Origin: CBDDBX01 sp965225955
GTDB lineage: Bacteria; Acidobacteriota; Aminicenantia; UBA2199
Length of the DNA stretch: 64,000 nucleotides
NCBI GenBank assembly: GCA_965225955.1
Contig: CBDDBX010000017.1
Span: 19,044 to 83,043, forward strand
Reading direction: 5' to 3'
Below, piece by piece: positions 51,633 through 60,209 of this stretch. The position numbers and the translations under genes were made by a program. Below the pieces are notes generated by a model, which saw nothing but the letters and a program-made list of their open reading frames with translations, was not told where the DNA came from and did not search any database. The stretch's first letter is position 1; the number at the start of each line of letters is the position of its first letter.

Positions 51633-52856
51633 ATGTTTACTTTTCTTGGTAATCTGGCAAAAGACCTGATGCGAAGGCCCCTTCGTACAGTTCTTACAAT
51701 CTCCGGTGTTGTCTGGGGGACCTTCTCGGTTGTACTGCTTCTGGCTTTTGGAGACGGAGTGGCAAAGAACAACCAGAAAACCTTCAGAGGACTCGGGCAG
51801 GGGATGGTTATATGTTTTCCCGGAAGAACAACTATGCCTTATAAAGGGTTCACAAAAGGGCGTCCTGTAAGAGTAACACCTGAAGAGGTTCTGCAGATTT
51901 CCAAAAGAATTCCGGGAATAAAATATGCATGTCCTGAATTTATAAGAAGGATGAGAATCCGTTATAAGAAGTCTGAACTCAGAAACGCCATCAGAGGTGT
52001 CAATCCTGAATTTGAAATAGTAAGGAATACGATTCCTGCAAAAGGAAGATTTATCAACATTAAAGATGTAGAGAGTAAAAGAAGAGTATGTCTTCTTGGA
52101 GATACTGTGGCGACAGATCTGTTTGGTAAAGAAGAACCTGTTGGTAAACAGATCTCTGTTGAAGGTGTGCCTTTTCTCGTGGTTGGTGTGATGATAGAAA
52201 AAGAGCAGGACAGTACCTATTCCGGTGGCCGTGATAAGTATGGAGTCTTTATTCCTTATACAACCTTCATGAGTCTCTATGGCAGCAAGTATGTAAGTAA
52301 CTTTATAGTACAACCTCACGATCCGATGCAGTCAGTTTATTATACAAAAAGAGTCAGAGAGTTTCTGGGAAACAGAATCGGTTTTGATCCTGCTGATAAA
52401 GATGCCATGTTTGTATGGGATTTTGCAGAGTTTGAGCGGCAGTTTGGAGGCTTCTTTACTGCTTTCAATATATTTCTGGGTATGATTGGCAGCTTCACTC
52501 TTCTTGTTGGAGGAGTGGGTGTGGCTTCAATTATGCTTGTAGTTGTTGAAGAGAGAATAAAAGAGATAGGTGTAAAACTGGCTATCGGAGCAAAAAGAAG
52601 GCGCATTCTGTCAGAGTTTTTTATAGAATCCCTTGTTATCATACTATTTGGTGGTGCTGTGGGATTTGCTATGGCAGCCGGTCTGATTGCGGTTATTCCG
52701 GTAGATCAGATAAAAGATTTTGTTGGAATACCTAAAATTGATCCTTCAATCGGAATAATAACAATCTCCATTCTCCTTGTAATTGGAGCAATTTCGGGGA
52801 TTATGCCTGCCAGAAGGGCTGCTTCAACCGACCCGGTGGAAGCTTTGAGGAGTTAG
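51633..52856 (+). CDS. ABC transporter permease, MacB-like (first of pair)
   Basis: 407 residues. One N-terminal membrane helix (PLRTVLTISGVVWGTFSVVL), a periplasmic MacB core domain of about 220 residues and an FtsX-type domain with three helices (GSFTLLVGGVGVASIMLVVVEE, LAIGAKRRRILSEFFIESLVI and a last one ending ISGIMPARRAASTDPVEALR). Part of the MacAB-like exporter with the next permease. Confidence 0.9.
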   Translation: MFTFLGNLAKDLMRRPLRTVLTISGVVWGTFSVVLLLAFGDGVAKNNQKTFRGLGQGMVICFPGRTTMPYKGFTKGRPVRVTPEEVLQISKRIPGIKYACPEFIRRMRIRYKKSELRNAIRGVNPEFEIVRNTIPAKGRFINIKDVESKRRVCLLGDTVATDLFGKEEPVGKQISVEGVPFLVVGVMIEKEQDSTYSGGRDKYGVFIPYTTFMSLYGSKYVSNFIVQPHDPMQSVYYTKRVREFLGNRIGFDPADKDAMFVWDFAEFERQFGGFFTAFNIFLGMIGSFTLLVGGVGVASIMLVVVEERIKEIGVKLAIGAKRRRILSEFFIESLVIILFGGAVGFAMAAGLIAVIPVDQIKDFVGIPKIDPSIGIITISILLVIGAISGIMPARRAASTDPVEALRS

Positions 52857-52859
52857 AAC

Positions 52860-54110
52860 GTGAATATTAATTTGTTGAAACTCTATGCCAGTGAATTTAA
52901 AAAGCGTGAGAAGAAGACAGCTCTGATCACTTTTGCAATAGGATGGGGAGCTCTCTCCCTGTTACTTCTCATGTCTTTTGGAAGAGGTCTGTCCAACCAG
53001 TTCAGAATCGGGGCTTCAGGTCTTGGTGTTGATCTGATTATGTTTACCGGAGGCCAGACTTCCAGATTATATCAGGGATTACCTAAAGGAAGACGCGTAA
53101 GATTGTATCCTGATGATATAGAGCTTCTTAGAAAGCAGATCCCTGAAATAAAAATGGTTACCGGAGAGTACTACACCACAATGACTCTCAAATATAAAGG
53201 TAAGGAAACCAATAGAACAGTAAACGGTGTTGAGCCGGCTTTTGGAGTTCTCAGATCAACAATTGCCAACCTGGGAGGGAGATTTATAAACGATCTTGAT
53301 AACAGTGGTTCAAGGCGGGTTGTATTTCTTGGCTGGAAACTGGCAAACGAAATGTTTAAGGGAGAAGATCCTGTAGGCAAGCTTATAAAGATACAGAACC
53401 AGCCTTTTACAGTTATAGGTATTATGAAGAAAAAACTGCAGATGGGTAATTACCAGGGTCTTTCATATGATCAGGCATATATTCCTTTCTCAACATTTTC
53501 AAATCTTTATGCTCAGGACTTTGTTGACCGGATACATATTCAACCGGTGAGTAAGGAGTATTCCCGCCTGGTTGAAAGAAAAGCAAGAGAGGTTCTTGGG
53601 GTAAAGTATCGCTTTGATCCGGATGACAATTATGCTGTAGGTTGCTGGAATACTATTAATAACGGTGAAACCAGAGAAAAGGTATTTGTGGGAATAGAGA
53701 TATTCCTTGCTGTAATAGGAGGTTTAACCCTTCTTATAGGTGCAGTAGGAGTAACGAACCTCATGTATGCTACAGTTAAAGAGCGTACTAATGAGATAGG
53801 CGTCAAGATGGCTCTGGGAGCAAGAAGAAGTCATGTGGTAATGCAGTTTATGCTTGAAGCTCTCATGATATTTGTTAAAGGAACTTCTTGGGGTGTTTTA
53901 CTTGCCTTTAATATCGTTTCATTAATAAAGCTTATTCCTATGGGATACGAAATGACCAGTATTAAATCTTATCTTCTGAGACCGGATTTTGCACCGGATA
54001 TACTGCTGGCATTCATTGGAGCAATGGGAATACTTGTGTTTATTTCAGGGATTTTTCCCGCACTTAAAGCATCTAAACAGAATCCTGTTGATGCATTGAG
54101 ATACGAATAG
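52860..54110 (+). CDS. ABC transporter permease, MacB-like (second of pair)
   Basis: 416 residues with GTG start (AGGAG 7 nt upstream). Same architecture as its neighbour: KTALITFAIGWGALSLLLL, periplasmic domain with PKGRRVRLYPDDIELL, then FtsX segment LIGAVGVTNLMYATVKERTNEIGVKMALG and ISGIFPALKASKQNPVDALRYE. The pair are diverged paralogues, so the transporter is probably a heterodimer. Confidence 0.9.
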   Translation: MNINLLKLYASEFKKREKKTALITFAIGWGALSLLLLMSFGRGLSNQFRIGASGLGVDLIMFTGGQTSRLYQGLPKGRRVRLYPDDIELLRKQIPEIKMVTGEYYTTMTLKYKGKETNRTVNGVEPAFGVLRSTIANLGGRFINDLDNSGSRRVVFLGWKLANEMFKGEDPVGKLIKIQNQPFTVIGIMKKKLQMGNYQGLSYDQAYIPFSTFSNLYAQDFVDRIHIQPVSKEYSRLVERKAREVLGVKYRFDPDDNYAVGCWNTINNGETREKVFVGIEIFLAVIGGLTLLIGAVGVTNLMYATVKERTNEIGVKMALGARRSHVVMQFMLEALMIFVKGTSWGVLLAFNIVSLIKLIPMGYEMTSIKSYLLRPDFAPDILLAFIGAMGILVFISGIFPALKASKQNPVDALRYE

Positions 54111-54121
54111 AGAGGTGGCAG

Positions 54122-54787
54122 ATGATAAAACTGAATAATGTTAAAAAGGTTTATAAAACCGGAGAAATAAATTTTGAAGCTCTGAAAGGAGTGGATGCTT
54201 CTATAAATGAAGGGGAATTTGTAACTATTATGGGGCCTTCAGGATCAGGCAAATCTACAATGATGAATATCCTTGGATGCCTGGATACTCTGACTGAGGG
54301 TGAATATACTCTTGATGGAGAAGATGTTGCAGGGTTAACCTTTGATCAGCTGTCTGCTATAAGAAACAGAAAACTGGGCTTTGTTTTTCAGAAGTTTAAT
54401 CTGCTTCCTTATGCAACAGCTTTTGAAAATGTTGAATTACCTATGCTTTATAACGGAAAAAGTAAGAAATACAGAAAAGAGAGAGTTAAGGAGCTACTGG
54501 AGAAAGTAGGGCTCTACGAGTGGAAAGAACACAGACCTACAGAGATGTCAGGTGGTCAGCAACAGAGAATCGCTATTGCCAGAGCTCTGGTAATGGACCC
54601 GCCGGTAATTCTTGCAGATGAACCTACAGGTAACCTGGATTCAAAGAGTGGAGTGGAGATTATGGAGATGTTTGCAGATCTGTCGGAAAAGGGTAAAACA
54701 ATTGTAATGGTTACTCACGATGCAAAAGTTGCAGAGTATTCAGGAAGAACAATTAATATTCTGGATGGAAGAGTAACTGAAAATTAG
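54122..54787 (+). CDS. ABC transporter ATP-binding protein, MacB/LolD type
   Basis: 221 residues. Walker A GPSGSGKSTMMN, Q-loop VFQKFNLLP, signature MSGGQQQRIAIARAL, Walker B VILADEPTGNLD and H-loop MVTHD. Length and phrasing (NLDSKSG) fit the LolD/MacB ATPase group that drives mechanotransmission export. Last gene of the efflux operon; AGAGGTGG precedes the start. Confidence 0.93.
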   Translation: MIKLNNVKKVYKTGEINFEALKGVDASINEGEFVTIMGPSGSGKSTMMNILGCLDTLTEGEYTLDGEDVAGLTFDQLSAIRNRKLGFVFQKFNLLPYATAFENVELPMLYNGKSKKYRKERVKELLEKVGLYEWKEHRPTEMSGGQQQRIAIARALVMDPPVILADEPTGNLDSKSGVEIMEMFADLSEKGKTIVMVTHDAKVAEYSGRTINILDGRVTEN

Positions 54788-54919
54788 AACCGGTATTTAT
54801 TTAAGGTTATATCCAGTCAGTTGTGTTTTCTGGTAAATCCATAAATATGAAATAATATTGTTCATATCTGGCAAAATAACTATACTGCTTTAAATAGAGG
54901 TGCTATAATACCCTTTTTA

Positions 54920-55963
54920 ATGGAGAGCATTATGGTTGTTTTGCCATATGAAGAGATAATCGAAAGAAAGAGTATTGCGTTCAAACTTGCAAAGTTCTTT
55001 GCAGTCTGGGGTTACAGACACCTTGGAAATTCACATGTAGAATCAGATCCGGAACTTCTTAAGCTGAGAGATGAAAAATCCCATTTATGTTTTGCAGGAT
55101 TACATAAGAGCCTGTGGGAAACTACAGGACTCCTTGTGGCTCTTAATGAAGAAGGTTTTCCTATTCCTATAACCGGTATGGGCGATAATCTGATTAAAGG
55201 TGCATTTTTTGAAAAAATGGCCCAGAGATGTGGGTCTTTCCTTATAAAAAGAGCGCGATCAAGAAGTGAACTGATAGAGTCAGCACGTTCTCTTAAGAAA
55301 GATGTTGTGGAAATTCTGACAAGAGATGCTGATATTATGATTTTCCCTGAAGGAACCAGAAAAGGTATTCCTTCAAAAGGAAGATATGGGCAGTTTTATC
55401 CAACAATATTTGAGGCTCTTATAGAAACAGAAAAACAGATAGGCAACCAGAATGTTTATGTAGTACCTTCCAATGTGGACTACTCAAGAGTTCGGGAGGA
55501 TCTGGAAATGGTTTTTGATAAGAGTGGAACTCCCAGAACACTGAAAGTACATGATTCCTTCAGTATGATCAAAAACCTTGGGGATATACATATAAGCTTT
55601 GGTAAGCCAATAAAAGTTGCAGATTACATTAAGGAAGGCAGGAAAGAACTTGCTGATCTTACCCGAACAGCCTGTACCGGACTTGTTAAGATTCTTCCGG
55701 TTAACCTTATTTCCTGTGCTATTCTCAATGTATCTGAGAAAGGTAAGATTACTAAGGAAAAGGTACTCAGGGAGATACCTGTTCAGATTACTAAATTTAA
55801 TGCCTTTAAAGATAAATTCCGTGGTTTTTCTTCTGAAGATAGTGCTGAAGAAATATTTAATAAGGTAAGTAAATACCATATCTGTTTCAGGAATCTGTCT
55901 GAAGAAAACATTCCGGTTTATAAACTCTATTCTGCATATATAAATCACTATACCGGAGAGTAG
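54920..55963 (+). CDS. PlsC-like phospholipid/glycerol acyltransferase
   Basis: 347 residues (or 343 if the ATG at 54932, with GGAGAG 4 nt upstream, is used; TATAAT at 54904-54909 fits either). Acyltransferase blocks are visible: FAGLHKSLWETTG (block I His with Glu where Asp is usual), RCGSFLIKRARS and FPEGTRKGIPSKG. The C-terminal 130 residues match no domain I know. It is followed at 50 nt by an AMP-binding enzyme, so the two together may do what the fused E. coli Aas protein does. Confidence 0.8.
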   Translation: MESIMVVLPYEEIIERKSIAFKLAKFFAVWGYRHLGNSHVESDPELLKLRDEKSHLCFAGLHKSLWETTGLLVALNEEGFPIPITGMGDNLIKGAFFEKMAQRCGSFLIKRARSRSELIESARSLKKDVVEILTRDADIMIFPEGTRKGIPSKGRYGQFYPTIFEALIETEKQIGNQNVYVVPSNVDYSRVREDLEMVFDKSGTPRTLKVHDSFSMIKNLGDIHISFGKPIKVADYIKEGRKELADLTRTACTGLVKILPVNLISCAILNVSEKGKITKEKVLREIPVQITKFNAFKDKFRGFSSEDSAEEIFNKVSKYHICFRNLSEENIPVYKLYSAYINHYTGE

Positions 55964-55977
55964 CAGAAATCCTGTAA

Positions 55978-56006
55978 TTGCCATTACAAGCGGTTTTTGG
56001 TATAGT
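55978..56006 (+). promoter_or_regulatory. Leaderless promoter of the AMP-binding enzyme
   Basis: TTGCCA (55978-55983), 17 nt, TATAGT (56001-56006), ATTTCA, then ATG at 56013, so the gene can be transcribed apart from the acyltransferase. Confidence 0.6.
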
Positions 56007-56012
56007 ATTTCA

Positions 56013-57551
56013 ATGGATTACGATACGACGTTACACAAAGAATTTATTAAAGTTGCAAGAAAAAACCCAAAAAAAATAGCCGTAGTGGATAAGACTACAG
56101 GGCGAACTCTTACTTTTACCCAGCTGCTTATCGGCTCAGTTATTGTTGCTAAACATATAAAGAAAAATTACAAAGATGGTTTCATAGGAGTAATGCTTCC
56201 AAATACAGCAGGATCAATGATTTCTGTTCTGGCTGTATTAATGGCAGGTAAAGTTCCGGTAATGATAAACTACTCAACCGGAGCTCACGGTAATACTAAA
56301 TTTGCCCAGAAAAGATGCGGTTTCAGAACTGTAATCACATCAAGAGCTTTCATAAAAAAGATAAACTGTAATATTGCTAAGGGTATGGTGTTTATCGAAG
56401 ATGTTATGAGTGAAGTAAATCTCAGGAAGAAACTAACTGCAGCACTGAAAGTATCTATGCCGGTAAATATCCTGACAAGGCGTTATGGCAAAGGTTCTTC
56501 TGATGATAATGCGGTAATTCTCTTTACCAGTGGTAGTGAGAAAGAACCTAAAGCAGTTCAGCTTACTCATAATAATATTCTCTCAAATGTAAACAGTGCT
56601 ATTGAGCATATTGGGTTCCTGGATGAAGAGATAATTCTTGGAGTTCTTCCGTTTTTCCACGTATTTGGTTTTAATACCAACTTCTGGCTTCCCCTTCTTA
56701 ATGGTTACAGAGTTGTAACCCATGCAAACCCTGTGGAATACAGGAAAGTATGTGAAATCATAAAAGAGGAGAAGGTTACTATAATGATAGGAACTCCCAG
56801 CTTCTTCTCAGGCTATATGAGAAAGGCTGAAGCCGGGGATTTTGAATCTCTGCGTTTTGCAGTTGCCGGTGCAGATAAGATGCCGGAATCTCTTTCCCGC
56901 AAGTATTCTGAAGAGCACGATGTTCTTGTACTTGAAGGTTATGGAACTACAGAAACAAGTCCGGTTATCTCTGTTAATCTGAGAGATAATAACAGATTGG
57001 GAAGTATAGGGCTTCCTCTTCCGGGAGTTAAGGTTGAAATAAGAGATATAAATACAGGAGAGGCTCTCCCAGCTGGAAGTGAAGGTAAGATCGTTGTTAA
57101 AGGGGACCTTGTTATGAAAGGCTATTTTGACGATATTGAAGAAACTTCTCTGAGAATTAAGGATGGCTGGTACGATACCGGCGATATGGGGGTGCTTGAT
57201 GAAGATGGTTTCCTCTGGCATAAAGGAAGATTGAAGAGATTTGTAAAAATTGGTGGCGAGATGGTTTCTCTTGTAAGAGTGGAAGCTGTTCTGGCTGAGT
57301 TACTACCACCGGAAGTTGAGTGTTGCGTTGTTGAGGTACCAGATTCAATAAAAGGAGCACGGATTATTGCTGCAGTTTCCGGGAAAGTGGATAGTAAGAA
57401 AATATTGAAAAAAGCTGCAAAAGAGCTTCCAAATATAGCACTACCAAGAGATTTTGTTGAACTGGAAGAGTTGCCAAGAATGGGTAGTGGAAAGGTGGAT
57501 TTCAGAACTACCGGTGAACTCGTAAGAGAAACCCTCATAAACGGGGATTAA
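56013..57551 (+). CDS. AMP-binding acyl-CoA/acyl-ACP synthetase, Aas-like
   Basis: 512 residues, ANL superfamily. ATP-binding ILFTSGSEKEPKAVQLTHNN, adenylate motif EGYGTTETSPVISVNL, YDTGDMGVLDEDGFLWHKGR and the hinge KRFVKIGGEMVSL. The C-terminal catalytic Lys is at LPRMGSGKVDFR. It activates fatty acids; next to a PlsC-type acyltransferase this suggests lysophospholipid re-acylation (split Aas). No TM segments. Confidence 0.88.
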   Translation: MDYDTTLHKEFIKVARKNPKKIAVVDKTTGRTLTFTQLLIGSVIVAKHIKKNYKDGFIGVMLPNTAGSMISVLAVLMAGKVPVMINYSTGAHGNTKFAQKRCGFRTVITSRAFIKKINCNIAKGMVFIEDVMSEVNLRKKLTAALKVSMPVNILTRRYGKGSSDDNAVILFTSGSEKEPKAVQLTHNNILSNVNSAIEHIGFLDEEIILGVLPFFHVFGFNTNFWLPLLNGYRVVTHANPVEYRKVCEIIKEEKVTIMIGTPSFFSGYMRKAEAGDFESLRFAVAGADKMPESLSRKYSEEHDVLVLEGYGTTETSPVISVNLRDNNRLGSIGLPLPGVKVEIRDINTGEALPAGSEGKIVVKGDLVMKGYFDDIEETSLRIKDGWYDTGDMGVLDEDGFLWHKGRLKRFVKIGGEMVSLVRVEAVLAELLPPEVECCVVEVPDSIKGARIIAAVSGKVDSKKILKKAAKELPNIALPRDFVELEELPRMGSGKVDFRTTGELVRETLINGD

Positions 57552-57578
57552 TCGATAGAATTTGTAATGTGTCCTGAT

Positions 57579-57651
57579 GTAGGGGCAAGGCATGCCTTGC
57601 CCAGGCTATTTGTTGAAAGGACGTAATGGGTCAGGCATGCCTGACCCCTAC
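57579..57651. repeat. Two GTAGGGG-family palindromes in opposite orientation
   Basis: GTAGGGGCAAGGCATGCCTT (57579-57598, arm to 57602) and GTCAGGCATGCCTGACCCCT (57630-57649, full unit 57628-57651 ending CTAC). They sit between convergent genes. Confidence 0.8.
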
Positions 57652-57663
57652 ATTGTTTGGGTT

Positions 57664-58779
57664 TTATTTCAAAAACTCTGAGATTCTTCTGCCTGCTTCC
57701 CGTATTTTCTCTTCAGGCAGAGCTATATTAACTCTTATGAAATTGTTACTGATTTCAGAGAAATTTTCCCCGGGAACTACTGCAACCCCAGCCTTTTCAA
57801 CAAGTTCAGAAGCAAACTCAAAGCCGTCACTGAACTTATCAGGGAGCCCCGCCCATATGAAGTATCCGCCATCCTGAGACGGCAGGCTGAAGCCTCTCTG
57901 CCTGAATACTTCACCAAGAATCTCCATGTTTGCCCTGCATTTATCTTTTACATCTCTTATATAATCAGCTCCGTAATTATAGTTCTGCAGGTATTCAGTA
58001 ATTGCCTGCTGGAAAAGTGAAGGTGCACTGAGTCCTGTATAGTCATGAATTGCTCTTATTTTCCTCATATGCTCTTCAGAGGTTATCATGTACCCAATTC
58101 TCCATCCTGTAATACTAAGCATTTTGGAGAAAGAATTTATATAGAACAATCTGTTACTGTTCAGTTCCAGAGGATTATAGAATTCTGATGTGTAACACAG
58201 ATCCTGGTAGACTGCATCAAATACCAGATAGAAATCGAGCTCTTCTGCCATCTGAACCATCTTTGCCAATTCTTCTTTATTCCAGATTTTCCCCAGAGGA
58301 TTGCCGGGAGAAGATATGAAGATGATCTTTACCTTCTCTATTTTTATGATCTCTTTCAGAAGTTCAAAATCCACCTCAAGATTATCTTTAAAATCAAAAG
58401 ATATGAAAGGTGTACCAGGAGTTTCCGGTAATTTGAAATAACTCTCATAAACAGGGTTAAAAGATAGAATGGAAAATTGCTCTTTTATTATTGAAGAGAG
58501 ATAGTAGAAAGACAGGAAAATACCTTCAGTAGCACCCTGTGTAACCAGAAGTCTGTTCTCTTCCATTCCATATTTTCCGGAAAGCAGGGATAGTAGTTCG
58601 AATCTTCCGTTTCCCGGGGCATACTGGTGCAGAGTACTATCTTTTATAAGTCTGCTGAGAATATCCGTAAGTTCAGCAGGAGGATCAAAGCCTGGTTTAC
58701 CCTGAGCCAGGTTGATTCCTCTGGTTTCTATTGCTTTACGTGAAAAATAACTTATAAGTGACCCTTCTGGTTTATTCAT
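57664..58779 (-). CDS. PLP-dependent aminotransferase, class I/II
   Basis: 371 residues from the ATG at 58779 (GGGAG 6 nt upstream; a longer frame to 58821 exists but lacks an RBS). Fold type I features: NLAQGKPGFDPP, TQGATEGIFLSFYY, ISSPGNPLGKIW, the PLP Lys in INSFSKMLSITGWRIGYM and the Arg near the end (FIRVNIALPEEKI). Resembles the DapL/YbdL/kynurenine-type group. Exact substrate cannot be set. It overlaps rmuC by 8 nt. Confidence 0.88.
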   Translation of the reverse strand: MNKPEGSLISYFSRKAIETRGINLAQGKPGFDPPAELTDILSRLIKDSTLHQYAPGNGRFELLSLLSGKYGMEENRLLVTQGATEGIFLSFYYLSSIIKEQFSILSFNPVYESYFKLPETPGTPFISFDFKDNLEVDFELLKEIIKIEKVKIIFISSPGNPLGKIWNKEELAKMVQMAEELDFYLVFDAVYQDLCYTSEFYNPLELNSNRLFYINSFSKMLSITGWRIGYMITSEEHMRKIRAIHDYTGLSAPSLFQQAITEYLQNYNYGADYIRDVKDKCRANMEILGEVFRQRGFSLPSQDGGYFIWAGLPDKFSDGFEFASELVEKAGVAVVPGENFSEISNNFIRVNIALPEEKIREAGRRISEFLK

Positions 58780-60091
58780 CTGTATCTCCCTTATCTGCTG
58801 CCGGTTCAATTCTGTCATCATCTGCAGGGGGCAACTGTTTCTTTGTTTTGGCTCCCAGTTCTCTGATCTCTTCAGCTCTTCTTATGAGATTTCCTCTTCC
58901 GGTATAGAGCTGGCCTTTGGCTTTATCATATATTTCGCCAGCCTTATTTATGTGTTCTCCCACCTTATCAAAAGATTCAATAAATGTAGCAAACTTATCG
59001 TACAGAGCTCCGCTTTTTGCAGCAATCTCTTCTGCGTTTTTCTGCTGATTTTCCTGCTTCCAGAGATAAGATATGGTTTTGAGGATGGTCATTACTGTAA
59101 TAGGAGTAACTACTATGATCCTGTTATTAAAAGCTGCTTTAATCAGATCCGGTTTCTCATGCATGATTACGTTGAGAGCTGATTCAACAGGCATGAACAG
59201 AAGAACATAGTCCGGGGAATTAATCTGATGAAGGTCCTGATAATCTTTGGTGTTCAACTCTCTCAGGTGGTTGGCAATACTGGTTATATGTTCTTTCAGG
59301 AACTTCTCTTTCTCTTCCTGTTCTTCTGTATTAAAGTACTTCTCGTAAGCTGTTAGTGAAACCTTTGAATCTATTACAACATTTCTTTCCCCGGGAAGAT
59401 TCACTATGAAATCGGGACGTTTTATCTTACCCTCTTCGTCTCTGAAACTCTCCTGAACTTTGTAGTGAACATCTTTGAGAAAGCCAGCATTCTCAAAAAT
59501 CACTTCAAGTTGTGCTTCCCCCCAGTCACCCTGCACTTTAGAGTCGCCTTTAAGGGCCGCAGTAAGTTTACCGGCTTCTTCACTGACTCTGTTATTCAGT
59601 TCTGTAAGATGCTTAAGTTCAGTCTTGAGTGTTACTATATCACGGGATTCTTCTTTATAGGTATCTTCAATTTTTGTCTTGAATTTATCGATATCTTCTC
59701 TTAAAGGGTTTAGTAGTTTGTTCAGATTTTCGCTGCTGCTGGAGAGTAGAGTTTTTCCCTGTTCAGACATTATTTTAAATGAGATGTTTTCAAACTCTTT
59801 CTTCAGAGTTGAGTTGAGCTGTTCAGTTTCTGCTTTCTGGTTTTTAAGAAGAGCTTCACTGTTTTTAAGATTCTCTTCCATTGCAGACAGATCTCTGGTT
59901 AATTCAAGAATGTGATCCTCTTTCTGAGCCAGTTTCTCTTCTGAATTTATAAAAAGTTCTTTTGTAATATAGTTTCTGTTGAGATCTTCTTTGGAAACTC
60001 CCGCATAGTACTTTGATTTAGCCATAAACCATGCAACAGCTCCACCGGAGATTAGTCCGGCTCCCAGATATATAAGTGATAGGTTTTCCAT
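58772..60091 (-). CDS. rmuC: DNA recombination protein RmuC
   Basis: 439 residues. N-terminal membrane helix (LIYLGAGLISGGAVAWFMA), long coiled coil (about 30-190), then the RmuC nuclease-like domain: VQGDWGEAQLEVIFENAGF, RPDFIVNLPGERNVVIDSK, LLFMPVESAL. Involved in limiting inversions between short inverted repeats in E. coli, which is notable in a genome rich in such repeats. Promoter TTGAAT, 17 nt, TAAATT; AAAGGA RBS. Confidence 0.93.
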   Translation of the reverse strand: MENLSLIYLGAGLISGGAVAWFMAKSKYYAGVSKEDLNRNYITKELFINSEEKLAQKEDHILELTRDLSAMEENLKNSEALLKNQKAETEQLNSTLKKEFENISFKIMSEQGKTLLSSSSENLNKLLNPLREDIDKFKTKIEDTYKEESRDIVTLKTELKHLTELNNRVSEEAGKLTAALKGDSKVQGDWGEAQLEVIFENAGFLKDVHYKVQESFRDEEGKIKRPDFIVNLPGERNVVIDSKVSLTAYEKYFNTEEQEEKEKFLKEHITSIANHLRELNTKDYQDLHQINSPDYVLLFMPVESALNVIMHEKPDLIKAAFNNRIIVVTPITVMTILKTISYLWKQENQQKNAEEIAAKSGALYDKFATFIESFDKVGEHINKAGEIYDKAKGQLYTGRGNLIRRAEEIRELGAKTKKQLPPADDDRIEPAADKGDTDE

Positions 60092-60209
60092 TATTTGTTT
60101 CCTTTACGATCTAATTTATCAGAAAAAACCTGTATATTCAAATTGCTATTATGAAGTTGTCTTTTTTCGGCAGAGGTAAAAACTGTGATGTAATAATATA
60201 CTGTATTGT

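Noticed and set aside
51537..52319. 260-codon ORF on the minus strand over the first MacB-like permease
   Set aside because: The permease frame has clear domain structure and this antisense frame has none; a composition effect.
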